DNA of 12,314 nt, taken from contig CAMPET010000298.1 in NCBI GenBank assembly GCA_946803715.1, positions 3,285-15,598 of the forward strand, read 5' to 3'. The DNA comes from Beroe ovata. Lineage: Eukaryota > Ctenophora > Nuda > Beroida > Beroidae. Positions 1-7,403 of this stretch are shown piece by piece. A model generated the notes under the pieces. It was not told the DNA's origin, made no database searches, and worked only from the letters and a program-made list of their open reading frames with translations. A program made the translations under genes and the position numbers. How positions within the stretch are numbered: the first letter of the stretch is position 1; each line of letters starts with the position of its first letter.

Positions 1-411
1 TTGGCAGTCAACCTTTTTCCGATCTCGGTGCTACTGATATTCAAGGAAACATTTCATAGGGTGCAGCTCGTATATGACAATTTGATAATATTACCGATGA
101 ATGAAGCAATCAGCCGTATGATAGCCTTAATGAGGTGCGAGTATTAATTACTGCGGATCATGGTATATATTGTGCATTGTATTTGTACAACTACACTAGT
201 GCAACACATTGCTGCAATTGACCACTTCACTAAATCAGACCAACGTTACGTAATCATAACGGTAATGAGAACGATGTTTCCAAGAAGAAACAGTAACACA
301 AATCGTGTCTTTAGTAGAGGGCAGTACTGTAACACCACCCTATCAATATATCGATATGCGTGTTTTTGTAGGCAAATATGTTCGTGAACTGTATCATACT
401 ATGGTAGACTT

Positions 412-505
412 AATTCGGGATTCCGGGGGTACTGTCGCGAATCCCGAATGAAGGTTTCGGGATTCCGTAGTTCGGGATTCCGTAGTTCGGGATTCCGGGG
501 GTATA
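412..505. repeat. 15-bp tandem repeat with an inverted copy
   Basis: The unit ttcgggattccgtag occurs at 456-470 and 471-485. A third copy begins at 486 and diverges to a G run (ttcgggattccggggg). A similar copy ending in the same G run begins at 414. Between them, aatcccgaat at 440-449 is the exact inverse of attcgggatt at 412-421, so the left part can form a hairpin. Function is unknown; it may be a mobile-element end or a minisatellite. Confidence 0.75.
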
Positions 506-1536
506 CCGACGCGAGCCGCAATGAAAATCACCGAAAGGCAAGTTTAGCTTTCTCATTCTGCACTGCTGGTTGTCATCTGAATCCTATACCTTAGTTGTAC
601 TAGATAAAAAAATCGTGCAAAAATTTCTTTACTTGTACGTTTCTTAAATTCTACAGGTTTAAATTCATTCCTTTCTTAATTTCAACAAACGAAATGTTTT
701 CCCAAATTTTCAGACACTTTCAGCATCGTATCTCATTGTTCATTGGTCGAATCAAAGTTTTCGCTGGTCAATCACCATCTGGTGAGTCATGAGAAAAAGA
801 TTGGCCACCGAGAATCAGGGCAGATCCCTTAGTTTTCCAGAAATCAGTTTTGAGATTTGGGACCCTTCTCCAAGAATACCACTCCTCATTTTCAAATCAC
901 TTGGTTGATAACTATGACACACGATATGACACCATTGCACATGCTAAGGCTGTTACTCATCCGCATTACACTTACAGCTGTTAACACCTAAGGGAAGAAT
1001 AACTATAAGAAAGCTTGTCTTCTCTGTATGGTGTGCTTAGAAGAATAATTACATGGCATAATTGATTCGAAAATTCTGGTTATAATAAGCCTATTTGCTC
1101 AATCGAATCATCAAGGATAAGATGTTTTGGATTCCTCGACTAATACCTACTCACATTTTGCTCGATTTGAAAAGTTTCTTAGTACAGGTCTTAAATTGCA
1201 CACGTCTTATTAGTACAGATCTTAATAAGTACAACTGAGGTAACTATTAACTATAGGGTTCCTTTTCTATAGGGTTTCTTTTCTATGTCATGATGATGAT
1301 CTGTGACTCCTGCAGTCTGATGAGTTGTTTTTGGTTGTGGGCTCTTGGCAATTATTGCATGCGTCCTGTCCTGTTAAACATTATGGTCCATGGTTGTCAT
1401 TTACCACTAAATTCCTGGGCACTGTGCATAGGAACTGTGGACTAGAGGGACAGCAGCTGTCTGCTGTCCGGATACCTATGGTGTCCGCCGTCCACACAGG
1501 AGCCGTTCACACAGGGGTCGTTGGTAGACTGAGGGC

Positions 1537-1571
1537 GCTCTGAGTGACATCGGGGCTCTGAGTGACATCGG
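1537..1571. repeat. 18-bp direct duplication
   Basis: The unit gctctgagtgacatcggg at 1537-1554 is followed at once by a copy at 1555-1571 that lacks only the last g. This is a simple tandem duplication with no evident function. Confidence 0.8.
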
Positions 1572-1692
1572 ATATCATGGCCACGCCCTATTAGTACTAT
1601 CAATTATCACTAATCCTGATCATGACCATTGATCCATCACTGATCGCTGACATTATTATTTGAACCACCACCACCACCTCTACAACAGATAA

Positions 1693-1734
1693 ATTATCAT
1701 CGTACTATGGCCCATTATCATCGTACTATGGCCC
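1693..1734. repeat. Perfect 21-bp tandem duplication
   Basis: The 21-bp unit beginning attatcatcgtactatgg and ending ccc occurs at 1693-1713 and again, identically, at 1714-1734. Any reading frame through it simply repeats the same residues, so it is not evidence of coding. Confidence 0.85.
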
Positions 1735-1803
1735 ATTCTCATCACTAAAACAACAACGTAACACGAGTAATTACAAATTATAATTACAACACCCATGACG
1801 ATA

Positions 1804-1897
1804 CTGTGTGTGTATGTGTGTGTGTACTGTGTGTGTGTGAGTGTGTGTGTGCCCCACACACAACAACCTGCACTCTGTGTGGGTGTGTGTTGTGTGT
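1804..1897. repeat. Interrupted (TG)n microsatellite
   Basis: Mostly alternating TG with interruptions (ta, ac, ag), then a short CA-rich stretch (ccccacacacaacaac) and a second TG-rich tract. The TG and CA parts are mutually complementary, so a hairpin is possible. Confidence 0.85.
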
Positions 1898-2515
1898 AAA
1901 ACAGAGAAAATTGCATTATCCCAGTCTCACTGTTATTATAGTGAGACGCCCCACTCTCGTATAATAATTTTCTGGTTGTGGAGATTGTTTGTTTTGTATC
2001 GCGAGGTATCGCATAATCGAGTACTCTCTCTGTGCTTCCTCCATGAACTGTGTTCTGTGACTGCAGTCCATGTGTTCCCCTATTGTTTCAGTCTTGGTTC
2101 AGCTAATTGCAAAATTCTCCTTGTGTTTAATTCATGAACTACCTATGTATGAAGTTGTAATGAGCCTCGCGTTTCAGGTATAATCATCCCAGCAATTTAC
2201 ACCGTAAATGTCTTGCGTTGTATCTTACTTTTTGTGATACTTTTCCATATGGTACAGCTTGAGTATGATAATTTCATACCTTACTTAATAAGTTAATACT
2301 TTCCACTCAAGAATAGCGAACAGGTTGTAGCTCGAGGGCTTGTCAGCCCCATGATACTTTAACTTAGTTTGATGGCCTCAGGCGGCCTTTTGTGCTAAAG
2401 ATGGCCACGTTAAGGTCTAAGGGTCAATGCCATCGCTGTTAACATATTGTCATGTCGTATTTACCACTGGGTACAATGTACATAATTACACACTGCAGCA
2501 GGCTGCGATATCAGG

Positions 2516-3478
2516 ATGGTAGGAACATTGCACCCTCACCCTGACTTTGATGCTGAAGCTGACTGTGAGAAACTAAGAGAAGCGTTCAGAGGGGTGGGTA
2601 CTAATGAGGACGCTATCATTGACATTGTGTGTCACAGGAGTGTGGAACAGCGAGTTGAGATAGTGTCAAAGTACAAGTCCATGTACGGCAAGGATCTGAT
2701 AGATGACATCAAGAGTGAAACTAGTCACAACTTCAGGGAGGTTCTGGTGTCGCTTCTCCTGCCCACGGCTAAATTCCTCGCCAGGGTCTGCAAAAACGCG
2801 ATAGAGGGCCCCGGAACAAGCGAGGGGGCCCTGATCAACGTACTGGCAGGGGCCACCAAGGAGGAGCTTGGGGCGATCAAGGAAGCGTACCAAAAACTGG
2901 TAGAGAGTCAGAAGAGCAAGCAGTTGGAGGAGGACATAATCTCTGATACAAGTGGAACTCTGCAGCGAGTGCTGGTGGCACTGTTACAGGGCACCAGAGA
3001 GGAGGGCCTTGCCGACCACGAACTAGCGGTCAGTGATGCTGAGGAGCTGTTCAAAGCAGGGTCAGCCCGGTGGGGAACAGATGAGAGCGCGTTCATCAAG
3101 ACCCTGGTGAACCGGAGTCCACGACACCTCAAGCGGACATTCAATGAGTACAAGAACGTAGCAGATGGGGAGAATATAGAGACGGCAATCAAGAGCGAGA
3201 TGTCAGGTGATGTGAAGGATGCTTTCCTGGCTATTGTCAGGGTTATCAAGGACCCCGAGATGTACTTTGCCGAACAGATGTACAAGTCGATGAAGGGGCT
3301 CGGCACTAACGATGACAAGCTGATTCGTCTAGTGGTGTGGCGGTGCGAGATTGACATGGCGGATATCAAGGAGTGTTTCAAGGTCGTGTCCAATGGGCAG
3401 ACACTCGGGCAGTTCATAGCGGACGACTGCAGTGGCGATTATAGGAAGGCCCTGCTTGCACTCTGTGATGAGCAGTGA
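2516..3478 (+). CDS. Annexin, four-repeat calcium-dependent membrane-binding protein
   Basis: This is a complete 320-residue annexin encoded without an intron. Annexins bind acidic phospholipids in a calcium-dependent way at the inner face of membranes. Four repeats are visible at about residues 14-82, 86-158, 170-245 and 248-318. The type II calcium loops read GVGT (26-29), GPGT (98-101), RWGT (185-188) and GLGT (261-264). Their distant acidic partners are E68, D144, E228 and D303/D304. Repeat 3 has Arg in place of the first Gly, as many animal annexins have Lys there. The DTSG and CSGDYRKAL segments are typical of vertebrate A4/A5/A11-type cores. The N-terminal tail is short (about 13 residues), so there is no long Pro/Gly-rich tail unless an upstream exon supplies one. 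The start at 2516 has a good context (A at -3, G at +4), and an in-frame stop lies at 2483-2485. Repeat 2 is about four residues longer than usual between its helices (near 132-140). Which annexin subfamily it belongs to is not settled. Confidence 0.96.
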   Translation: MVGTLHPHPDFDAEADCEKLREAFRGVGTNEDAIIDIVCHRSVEQRVEIVSKYKSMYGKDLIDDIKSETSHNFREVLVSLLLPTAKFLARVCKNAIEGPGTSEGALINVLAGATKEELGAIKEAYQKLVESQKSKQLEEDIISDTSGTLQRVLVALLQGTREEGLADHELAVSDAEELFKAGSARWGTDESAFIKTLVNRSPRHLKRTFNEYKNVADGENIETAIKSEMSGDVKDAFLAIVRVIKDPEMYFAEQMYKSMKGLGTNDDKLIRLVVWRCEIDMADIKECFKVVSNGQTLGQFIADDCSGDYRKALLALCDEQ

Positions 3479-3660
3479 TCACCCTAGTGTGAACTAAATA
3501 TGATCTAATGACTATTCTTTGCATATGCTGATTATGTGATTATAAGACTTATACTTTGAACTTCTGTATGACTTCGTAGTTTGCTGGAATAGACTCTACT
3601 TTTATACCAACATAAAGATCTTTCTTTATTTTTGAGTTTAACTTTTTTGTCTTTTTGACT
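3479..3660 (+). promoter_or_regulatory. Annexin 3' untranslated region with candidate poly(A) signal
   Basis: The TGA stop is followed by an AT-rich region. CATAAA at 3611-3616, a variant poly(A) signal, is followed by a T-rich downstream element (tttctttatttttgag and more T runs to about 3655). This arrangement fits cleavage near 3630-3650, but no transcript evidence is available. Confidence 0.45.
3625..3630 (-). promoter_or_regulatory. Possible minus-strand AATAAA poly(A) signal
   Basis: The plus-strand tttatt here reads AATAAA on the minus strand. It lies about 610 nt beyond the stop of the minus-strand terminal exon at 4236. If used, the 3' ends of the two convergent genes would overlap. 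AATAAA is common in AT-rich DNA, so this is weak. Confidence 0.25.
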
Positions 3661-3789
3661 GACGTAAAGTGTTACATTTTCAAATTTTGTGAGCTAATAT
3701 TATCAAGTTTTCAACCGTTATATACAGTCTTTTGTTGCTATCATTGCGAAATTTGGTGAACGGGTTCAATTCTCAGTACTGGTAGAATT

Positions 3790-3900
3790 ACACTAATTGT
3801 AGGATTTTACCCTACCGTCGGTGCGCGCGATTTTCAATCCGCCCCGACGATAAAAAATCCCGCCAGCAAGGGTAGGGTGTAATCCTACAAGACACTAATT
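3790..3900. mobile_element. MITE-like element with 20-bp terminal inverted repeats
   Basis: The left arm at 3797-3816 (ttgtaggattttaccctacc) and right arm at 3871-3890 (ggtagggtgtaatcctacaa) are inverse copies matching at 18 of 20 positions. The 9-mer acactaatt appears on both sides (3790-3798 and 3892-3900), a candidate target-site duplication that slightly overlaps the left arm. The core is short, GC-rich and has no coding capacity. An 8-9 bp duplication with such ends would suit a hAT-type non-autonomous element, but the family assignment is inference. Confidence 0.65.
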
Positions 3901-4235
3901 AATGGACACTATCTAAGAAGTTGATTCATAGATAATTATGAAATACAGTCTAAAACTCTATTAAACTCTGATGCAATAATAAGAGGTTTGATAGCAATGT
4001 CTAAAATCAATTTCCCCAGTCACCACATTCCCCTATCACCGTAGTACGGATTAGATAACATATAACCAATACGTTGTTCATGTTGTACAAAACTTTGTAA
4101 AAATGTGTGCTTTAAACTGATAATGCAAAAGTAATAACATCCCCTTTAACAGAACTCGGCAGTCTGGGAGCATGTTCGCGCCCACAATGACAAGCATCTG
4201 TTAGTAGCCCAGTTCTCCCGCACTGGGTCACGCCA
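3901..4235. other. AT-rich convergent intergenic spacer
   Basis: No coding sequence is seen here. It lies between the 3' ends of the plus-strand annexin and the minus-strand gene ending at 4236. It probably includes the 3' untranslated region of the latter. Confidence 0.5.
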
Positions 4236-4765
4236 CTAACCAGGTGGCTTGGGGGCAGCTTCTCCGGCACAGGCGGCAGTCTGTTCACTGGACCACCTAG
4301 TGGAGGATCTGTGGACTGTCTTGTAGGGGGTCCTCAGAGCTGCAGGGGGTCTACTCTGACACCTGTTCAACGTGCCAGGAGGCCCCCCGGGACGGGGACG
4401 GTTGTGTGACAGCGGCTCGGGCAGAGGTGGCTTGTATGTTACGGGACTGACTCCCTTCTTGACAAACATGTCAAGAGAGGAAGTCGTGGTAGTGGGGGTC
4501 AGTTGTTCATGTTGTACCTGAAGTGGGAGTGAGCCGGATGTGAGTTTAGAAGGGGAGTGAGGGGTGGCTATTTGGACTTTGGAATATGTGAATGTAGGAG
4601 AGTGGGGTCCCAAAAGAGAGTGGGGGTGGAGTGTTTGTACTATTCTAGTACCTAGTCTAATGGGGAGGACTCAGGAAATGGGGTATTTCACTAGGGTGGT
4701 TACTTACACTGTCTGCTTCGCGATTCTGTTGGATTCTGTTCGGTGTTGTTTTCTTCCTCTTGTCA
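4236..4765 (-). CDS. Two 3' exons of a minus-strand gene with a proline-rich C-terminus
   Basis: Two exons join cleanly. The first, 4765-4708 (58 nt), follows a pyrimidine-rich acceptor (attattctcctctag|TGAC) and ends at a strong donor (GACAGT|GTAAGT). The second, 4517-4236, follows a strong acceptor (ctcccacttcag|GTAC) and ends in TAG. The intron is 190 nt. In the shared frame exon 1 gives one completing base plus 19 codons, starting DKRKKTTPNRIQQNR. Exon 2 gives 93 codons and the stop. The tail is rich in Pro, Ser and Thr, with PPLPEPL, RPRPGGPPG and a C-terminal KPPG, and is likely disordered; some motifs resemble SH3 ligands. The incoming phase requires two bases from the previous exon; the candidate at 5410-5488 supplies them. 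I do not recognise the family from these exons. They may be the end of the gene whose upstream exons lie at 9512-11606. Confidence 0.72.
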
Positions 4766-4837
4766 CTAGAGGAGAATAATATGCCGTTTAATGTGACAAT
4801 CAATGTGAGATTGTGAGAACCGGAGAATCAACTATTA

Positions 4838-4986
4838 TACTGTATACTGAGAATCACAATCGCCTCACTGAGAATGTCAACAGATACAAACACACTGACA
4901 CATCATGATCACTATCATACTACATACTGAGAATCCCTTTCGCAATACCTACTGAGAATGTCAACAGATACAAACACACTGACACA
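4838..4986. repeat. Imperfect direct duplication, offset 84 bp
   Basis: The 36-nt sequence starting actgagaatgtcaacagat and ending ctgacaca is present at 4867-4902 and 4951-4986. The flanking tatactgagaatc / catactgagaatc segments are also repeated, so the duplicated unit is close to 84 bp. A further short copy of acaaacacactgacaca follows the second copy. Confidence 0.8.
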
Positions 4987-5265
4987 AACACACTGACACA
5001 CTACTATTACACATTACTTAAGATTGTTCTTATCCTTATTTCTCATGCGCAAACAATTTTCTACGAGGTACCTAAGAACAACTTCATTGCCTAACCCTGT
5101 TCACTGATCTTATCTTGACATGTTATCATATTGAAGCAACGAACATGAACAATACTGTCCAAACACAATAGACATTACTTTCATTTATGACTATTGTCAT
5201 TTGTAATCATAATTTCCGCAGTTCCAATAACATTTACAGCTGCAGTGTACACAGTCTTACACCGT

Positions 5266-5383
5266 TGTTCCTGTACAGAATATCAGCTGCTGTAGATCTG
5301 CCCTTCAATTAATATCTGTAATTGAATTAAAATCTGCTGTTCTACCGCAGATCAAGGGCAGATTTTTGCCCGATGTTCCTGTA
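5266..5383. repeat. Palindromic AT-rich element flanked by a 10-bp direct repeat
   Basis: The 10-mer tgttcctgta occurs at 5266-5275 and 5374-5383. Between them are the nested inverted pairs atctgccctt (5296-5305) / aagggcagat (5354-5363) and ttcaatta (5304-5311) / taattgaa (5319-5326). The whole could be a small insertion with target duplication or simply a stable foldback sequence. Confidence 0.5.
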
Positions 5384-5409
5384 TAACAGATCCAGTGTAA
5401 GTAGCTTAC

Positions 5410-5488
5410 ATCCATATTGCCACACCCAGTATAGCGATGAGAACATTCGAATTTTGAGAATTTTTCAAAGGGTGGCGGATCAGGATAT
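5410..5488 (-). CDS. Candidate 79-nt internal exon
   Basis: A pyrimidine-rich acceptor (ttttgattcttctag|ATAT) and a donor (ATGGAT|GTAAGC) bound 79 nt on the minus strand. Two frames are open. One ends with two spare bases and so joins in phase to the exon at 4765. It reads ILIRHPLKNSQ then a hydrophobic run NVLIAILGVAIW before the basic DKRKK, which looks like a short membrane segment with a positive flank. The other frame (YPDPPPFEKFSKF...) ends in phase 0 and would not fit that exon. I favour the first because of phase, but real use of this exon is unproven. Confidence 0.4.
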
Positions 5489-5545
5489 CTAGAAGAATCA
5501 AAATAAAGATAGGACCAAAGATAGGTTGTGTGTACTGTGTATGTA

Positions 5546-5550
<5 letters not shown>

Positions 5551-5577
<27 letters not shown>
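5551..5577. repeat. (TG)13 microsatellite
   Basis: An uninterrupted TG dinucleotide tract. On the minus strand it is (CA)n lying upstream of the candidate exon at 5410-5488. Confidence 0.95.
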
Positions 5578-5799
5578 TCTTGTATAGCTAACATCAGATC
5601 GCACGTACACACAAGTACTACTAGCACACCCAACATATGGATGAAAACACTAGATTGCCGAGTAGGTATTGAGCATTTTTCAGATGTAGATAGATATAAT
5701 TTATGGAATTAAAAATATCATGAGTGCCTAAATACTTTTCCCTCAAATCAATCGAACATTCATAAAGAGATCAGAGCGTGAAATGTCCTTGAACTGTTC

Positions 5800-5996
5800 T
5801 TAAAAAGTTAAAATGCTGTTTTGCTGTAACAAGGTTAGGTTGCTGGTAGTAGGGTATCCGTGATCGTGGGATTGCTGCTCATGACTTGAGTAGTGCTGGG
5901 GCGGGCCATGAGACCCTGACATTTGGATCATTGGGGCTGGATAACCTGCGACAATCGGCATTACCTTTTGGTATTCAGCATACGCTAGACCTGGTT
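5800..5996 (-). CDS. Candidate Gln/His/Pro-rich exon, terminal or alternatively spliced
   Basis: On the minus strand an acceptor (gttgtatggtacag|AACC) opens a single frame to a TAA at 5802-5800. The frame gives about 64 residues, starting PGLAYAEYQK and continuing with GYPAPMIQMSGSHG and several Gln, His and Ser. The composition differs from the random AT-rich frames around it and suggests a disordered coding segment. Inside it, AAAAG|GTAATG (exon end at 5965) is a good donor. Using it would leave a 32-nt exon in phase 0, compatible with the terminal exon at 4517. So this may be a terminal exon of one isoform and an internal one of another. No family is recognised. Confidence 0.45.
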
Positions 5997-6032
5997 CTGT
6001 ACCATACAACAATAAAAGCCTGTTGGTGAGCA

Positions 6033-6054
6033 NTGTGTGTGTGTGTGTGTATGT
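6033..6054. repeat. (TG)n microsatellite beginning at an ambiguous base
   Basis: The sequence reads can followed by a TG run and atgtgt. The n is probably an assembly or read ambiguity at the repeat edge. Confidence 0.85.
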
Positions 6055-6236
6055 GTTTGGCTCACTGCCAAATGGTGCATGGCACTGAGTGTAGAGGTAT
6101 CAAGCAGTGACCACTACCAATAGTAACATGCTGGTAATTACACTGCAATATGATGATATGCTGTCCTCATACACAGGTGCACTACTATCTGTACACACCT
6201 CTAGTGCACTACTACAGTGCACTATAGGTGACTGTA

Positions 6237-6258
6237 CAGTGTACACTTTGGTACACTG
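6237..6258. repeat. Perfect 8-bp hairpin in a GTGCAC/GTAC-rich stretch
   Basis: cagtgtac (6237-6244) and gtacactg (6251-6258) are exact inverses with a 6-nt loop. The surrounding 6170-6300 region repeats gtgcactac and acagtg-type words many times. No function can be assigned. Confidence 0.6.
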
Positions 6259-6730
6259 CACTCCCTGCACTACAGTGTTAACAGTACACTACGGCAGAGC
6301 ACTATAGCACTTATTAGTCTGGGAGCTTGAAAAACCGCAATCCGTGTGGGCGTGTGATACTTGAGCCACCACTGACTAAGCACACAGTTCTACTGGACGC
6401 AGTTTATGCCTCGACTCTGATCATGTGATGCTATGTGCGCAGTTGTCGTTTCAAGAATAAGGGTCCGAAACATTGAAGAGACACTATTCTAGATCGGCAG
6501 TTGTCGGCAGTTGAGTACACCACGCTTTACTGCAGTGTTGCATCGACGTTTTGAACGGAATATGGGAATGGAGAATGACATCACACATCTACCTCTTATA
6601 CATACAGCTATTATAGATTAGGTGAAATATATGTCCGAATCTTTACCAATGGTCGCACCAGCCATGATCCAGCAACACGGGCGAACACCGGGTATTTTTA
6701 CCAATTTCTCTTAATTACACCCCCTCTGTC

Positions 6731-6820
6731 CTCCCTCTCTCTATATATTGTGAATTGTCCACCTCTCTATATATTGTCCACCTATATTATCCACCTCTCT
6801 ATATATTGTCCACCTATATT
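6731..6820. repeat. Irregular tatatattgtccacc repeats
   Basis: Several copies of tatatattgtccacc separated by short CT or CTATATTAT pieces. They share the tattgtccacc core with the 27-bp satellite that follows directly, suggesting the two arrays have a common origin. Confidence 0.75.
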
Positions 6821-6960
6821 GTCCACCACTTTACGATAGAATATATTATGTCCACCACTTTACGATAGAATATATTGTCCACCACTTTACGATAGAATAT
6901 ATTGTCCACCACTTCACGATAGAATATATTATGTCTACTATTTGTGGTAGAATATAATAT
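6821..6960. repeat. 27-bp tandem satellite, about five copies
   Basis: The unit starting gtccaccactttacgataga and ending atatatt occurs at 6821-6847, 6850-6876, 6877-6903 and 6904-6930 (one T-to-C change). A decayed fifth copy is at 6933-6960. Some copies are followed by an extra at. The minus-strand frame through it reads as a repeated DNIFYRKVV and is an artefact of the array. Confidence 0.92.
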
Positions 6961-7403
6961 GACCCAGTACAATTCATAGCCCGACAATGAGCAGAACCCA
7001 CAGACACCACGAGGCTGGAGCTCCAAAGAGATCAATCCTCAATAATTAGTAAAGGAGAAAACCGCCGATTTTAATGGGTCATTAGTGGTGAGAGTGCATT
7101 GTGAAGCTGTTGCTCAGTTGTGGCAAAGGACAATAACCACGCCATTATGGATAATCCTGTCTACCATAATAAGCAAGCAACAGAATCTTGCCCCGGTGAT
7201 CTTATGGTTATAGAATTGCACACAATAATCCAGCTCTGCTCCTAGTGAATTGCTGTCCATTTTATCAAAGTGAACTTCGCGTTGAACTCTTCTTTGAGAA
7301 TCTTTGAGAATCGATATCTTTAATTTCACCAAAGTGTCCTAGATAACTTTGTCAATAACAGGACCCCTGCTAGTACTCATAGGTGTGTAATGATGAGACA
7401 CTC

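Larger units (their letters stand above)
1..2515. other. Non-coding region upstream of the annexin
   Basis: I see no convincing coding region on either strand in this 2.5 kb. The open frames are short, biased to Cys, Thr and Val by AT-rich or (TG)n sequence, and lack paired splice sites. It holds small tandem repeats, listed separately. A good donor-like site (CATCTG|GTGAGT, junction near 785) could end a 5' untranslated exon of the annexin, with an acceptor at TCAG|G just before the start codon at 2516. That is only a possibility; no promoter can be named from sequence alone. Confidence 0.5.
4766..5409. other. Non-coding stretch between minus-strand exons
   Basis: No exon with good splice sites was found here on either strand. 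It contains the duplicated block at 4838-4986 and the palindromic element at 5266-5383. If the exons at 4765 and 5410 belong together, this is an intron of 644 nt. Confidence 0.45.
5997..7403. other. Non-coding spacer upstream of the galectin-like gene
   Basis: No supported gene is seen. It contains one undetermined base (n at 6033), a (TG)n tract just after it, a short-repeat-rich stretch at 6160-6310, and the CT/TATA and 27-bp repeats at 6731-6960. Some of it near 7100-7403 presumably holds the promoter of the plus-strand gene at 7404. Confidence 0.5.

Noticed and set aside
160-387. 75-codon plus-strand frame
   Set aside because: AT-rich, Thr/Cys-biased, no start context or domain; chance frame.
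1325-1543. 72-codon plus-strand frame (VSAVHTGAVHTGV)
   Set aside because: The repeated VHTG comes from a local DNA duplication; no splice sites or recognisable domain.
1680-2137. Overlapping frames on both strands through the TG repeat
   Set aside because: Dominated by (TG)n and a 21-bp tandem repeat; low-complexity artefacts.
2666-3417. Two minus-strand open frames inside the annexin
   Set aside because: They are antisense shadows of the annexin coding frame; no splice or start evidence and unnatural composition.
5305-5636. Minus-strand frames starting MLGVLVVLVCTC or MYVRSDVS with a Thr-His run
   Set aside because: The THTHTH run is the CA microsatellite. Only the 5410-5488 part has splice-site support and is reported separately; the signal-peptide-like start is likely chance.
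6066-6084. 19-nt minus-strand microexon upstream of the 5996 exon
   Set aside because: It has an acceptor and donor (ctcag / GTGAGC) and a fitting phase, but 19 nt is too short to support without transcripts.
6814-7035. Minus-strand frame with repeated DNIFYRKVV
   Set aside because: It is the translation of the 27-bp satellite.
7114-7332. Minus-strand 72-codon frame upstream of the galectin-like gene
   Set aside because: No strong start, no splice pair, no recognisable motif; could be revisited with transcripts.
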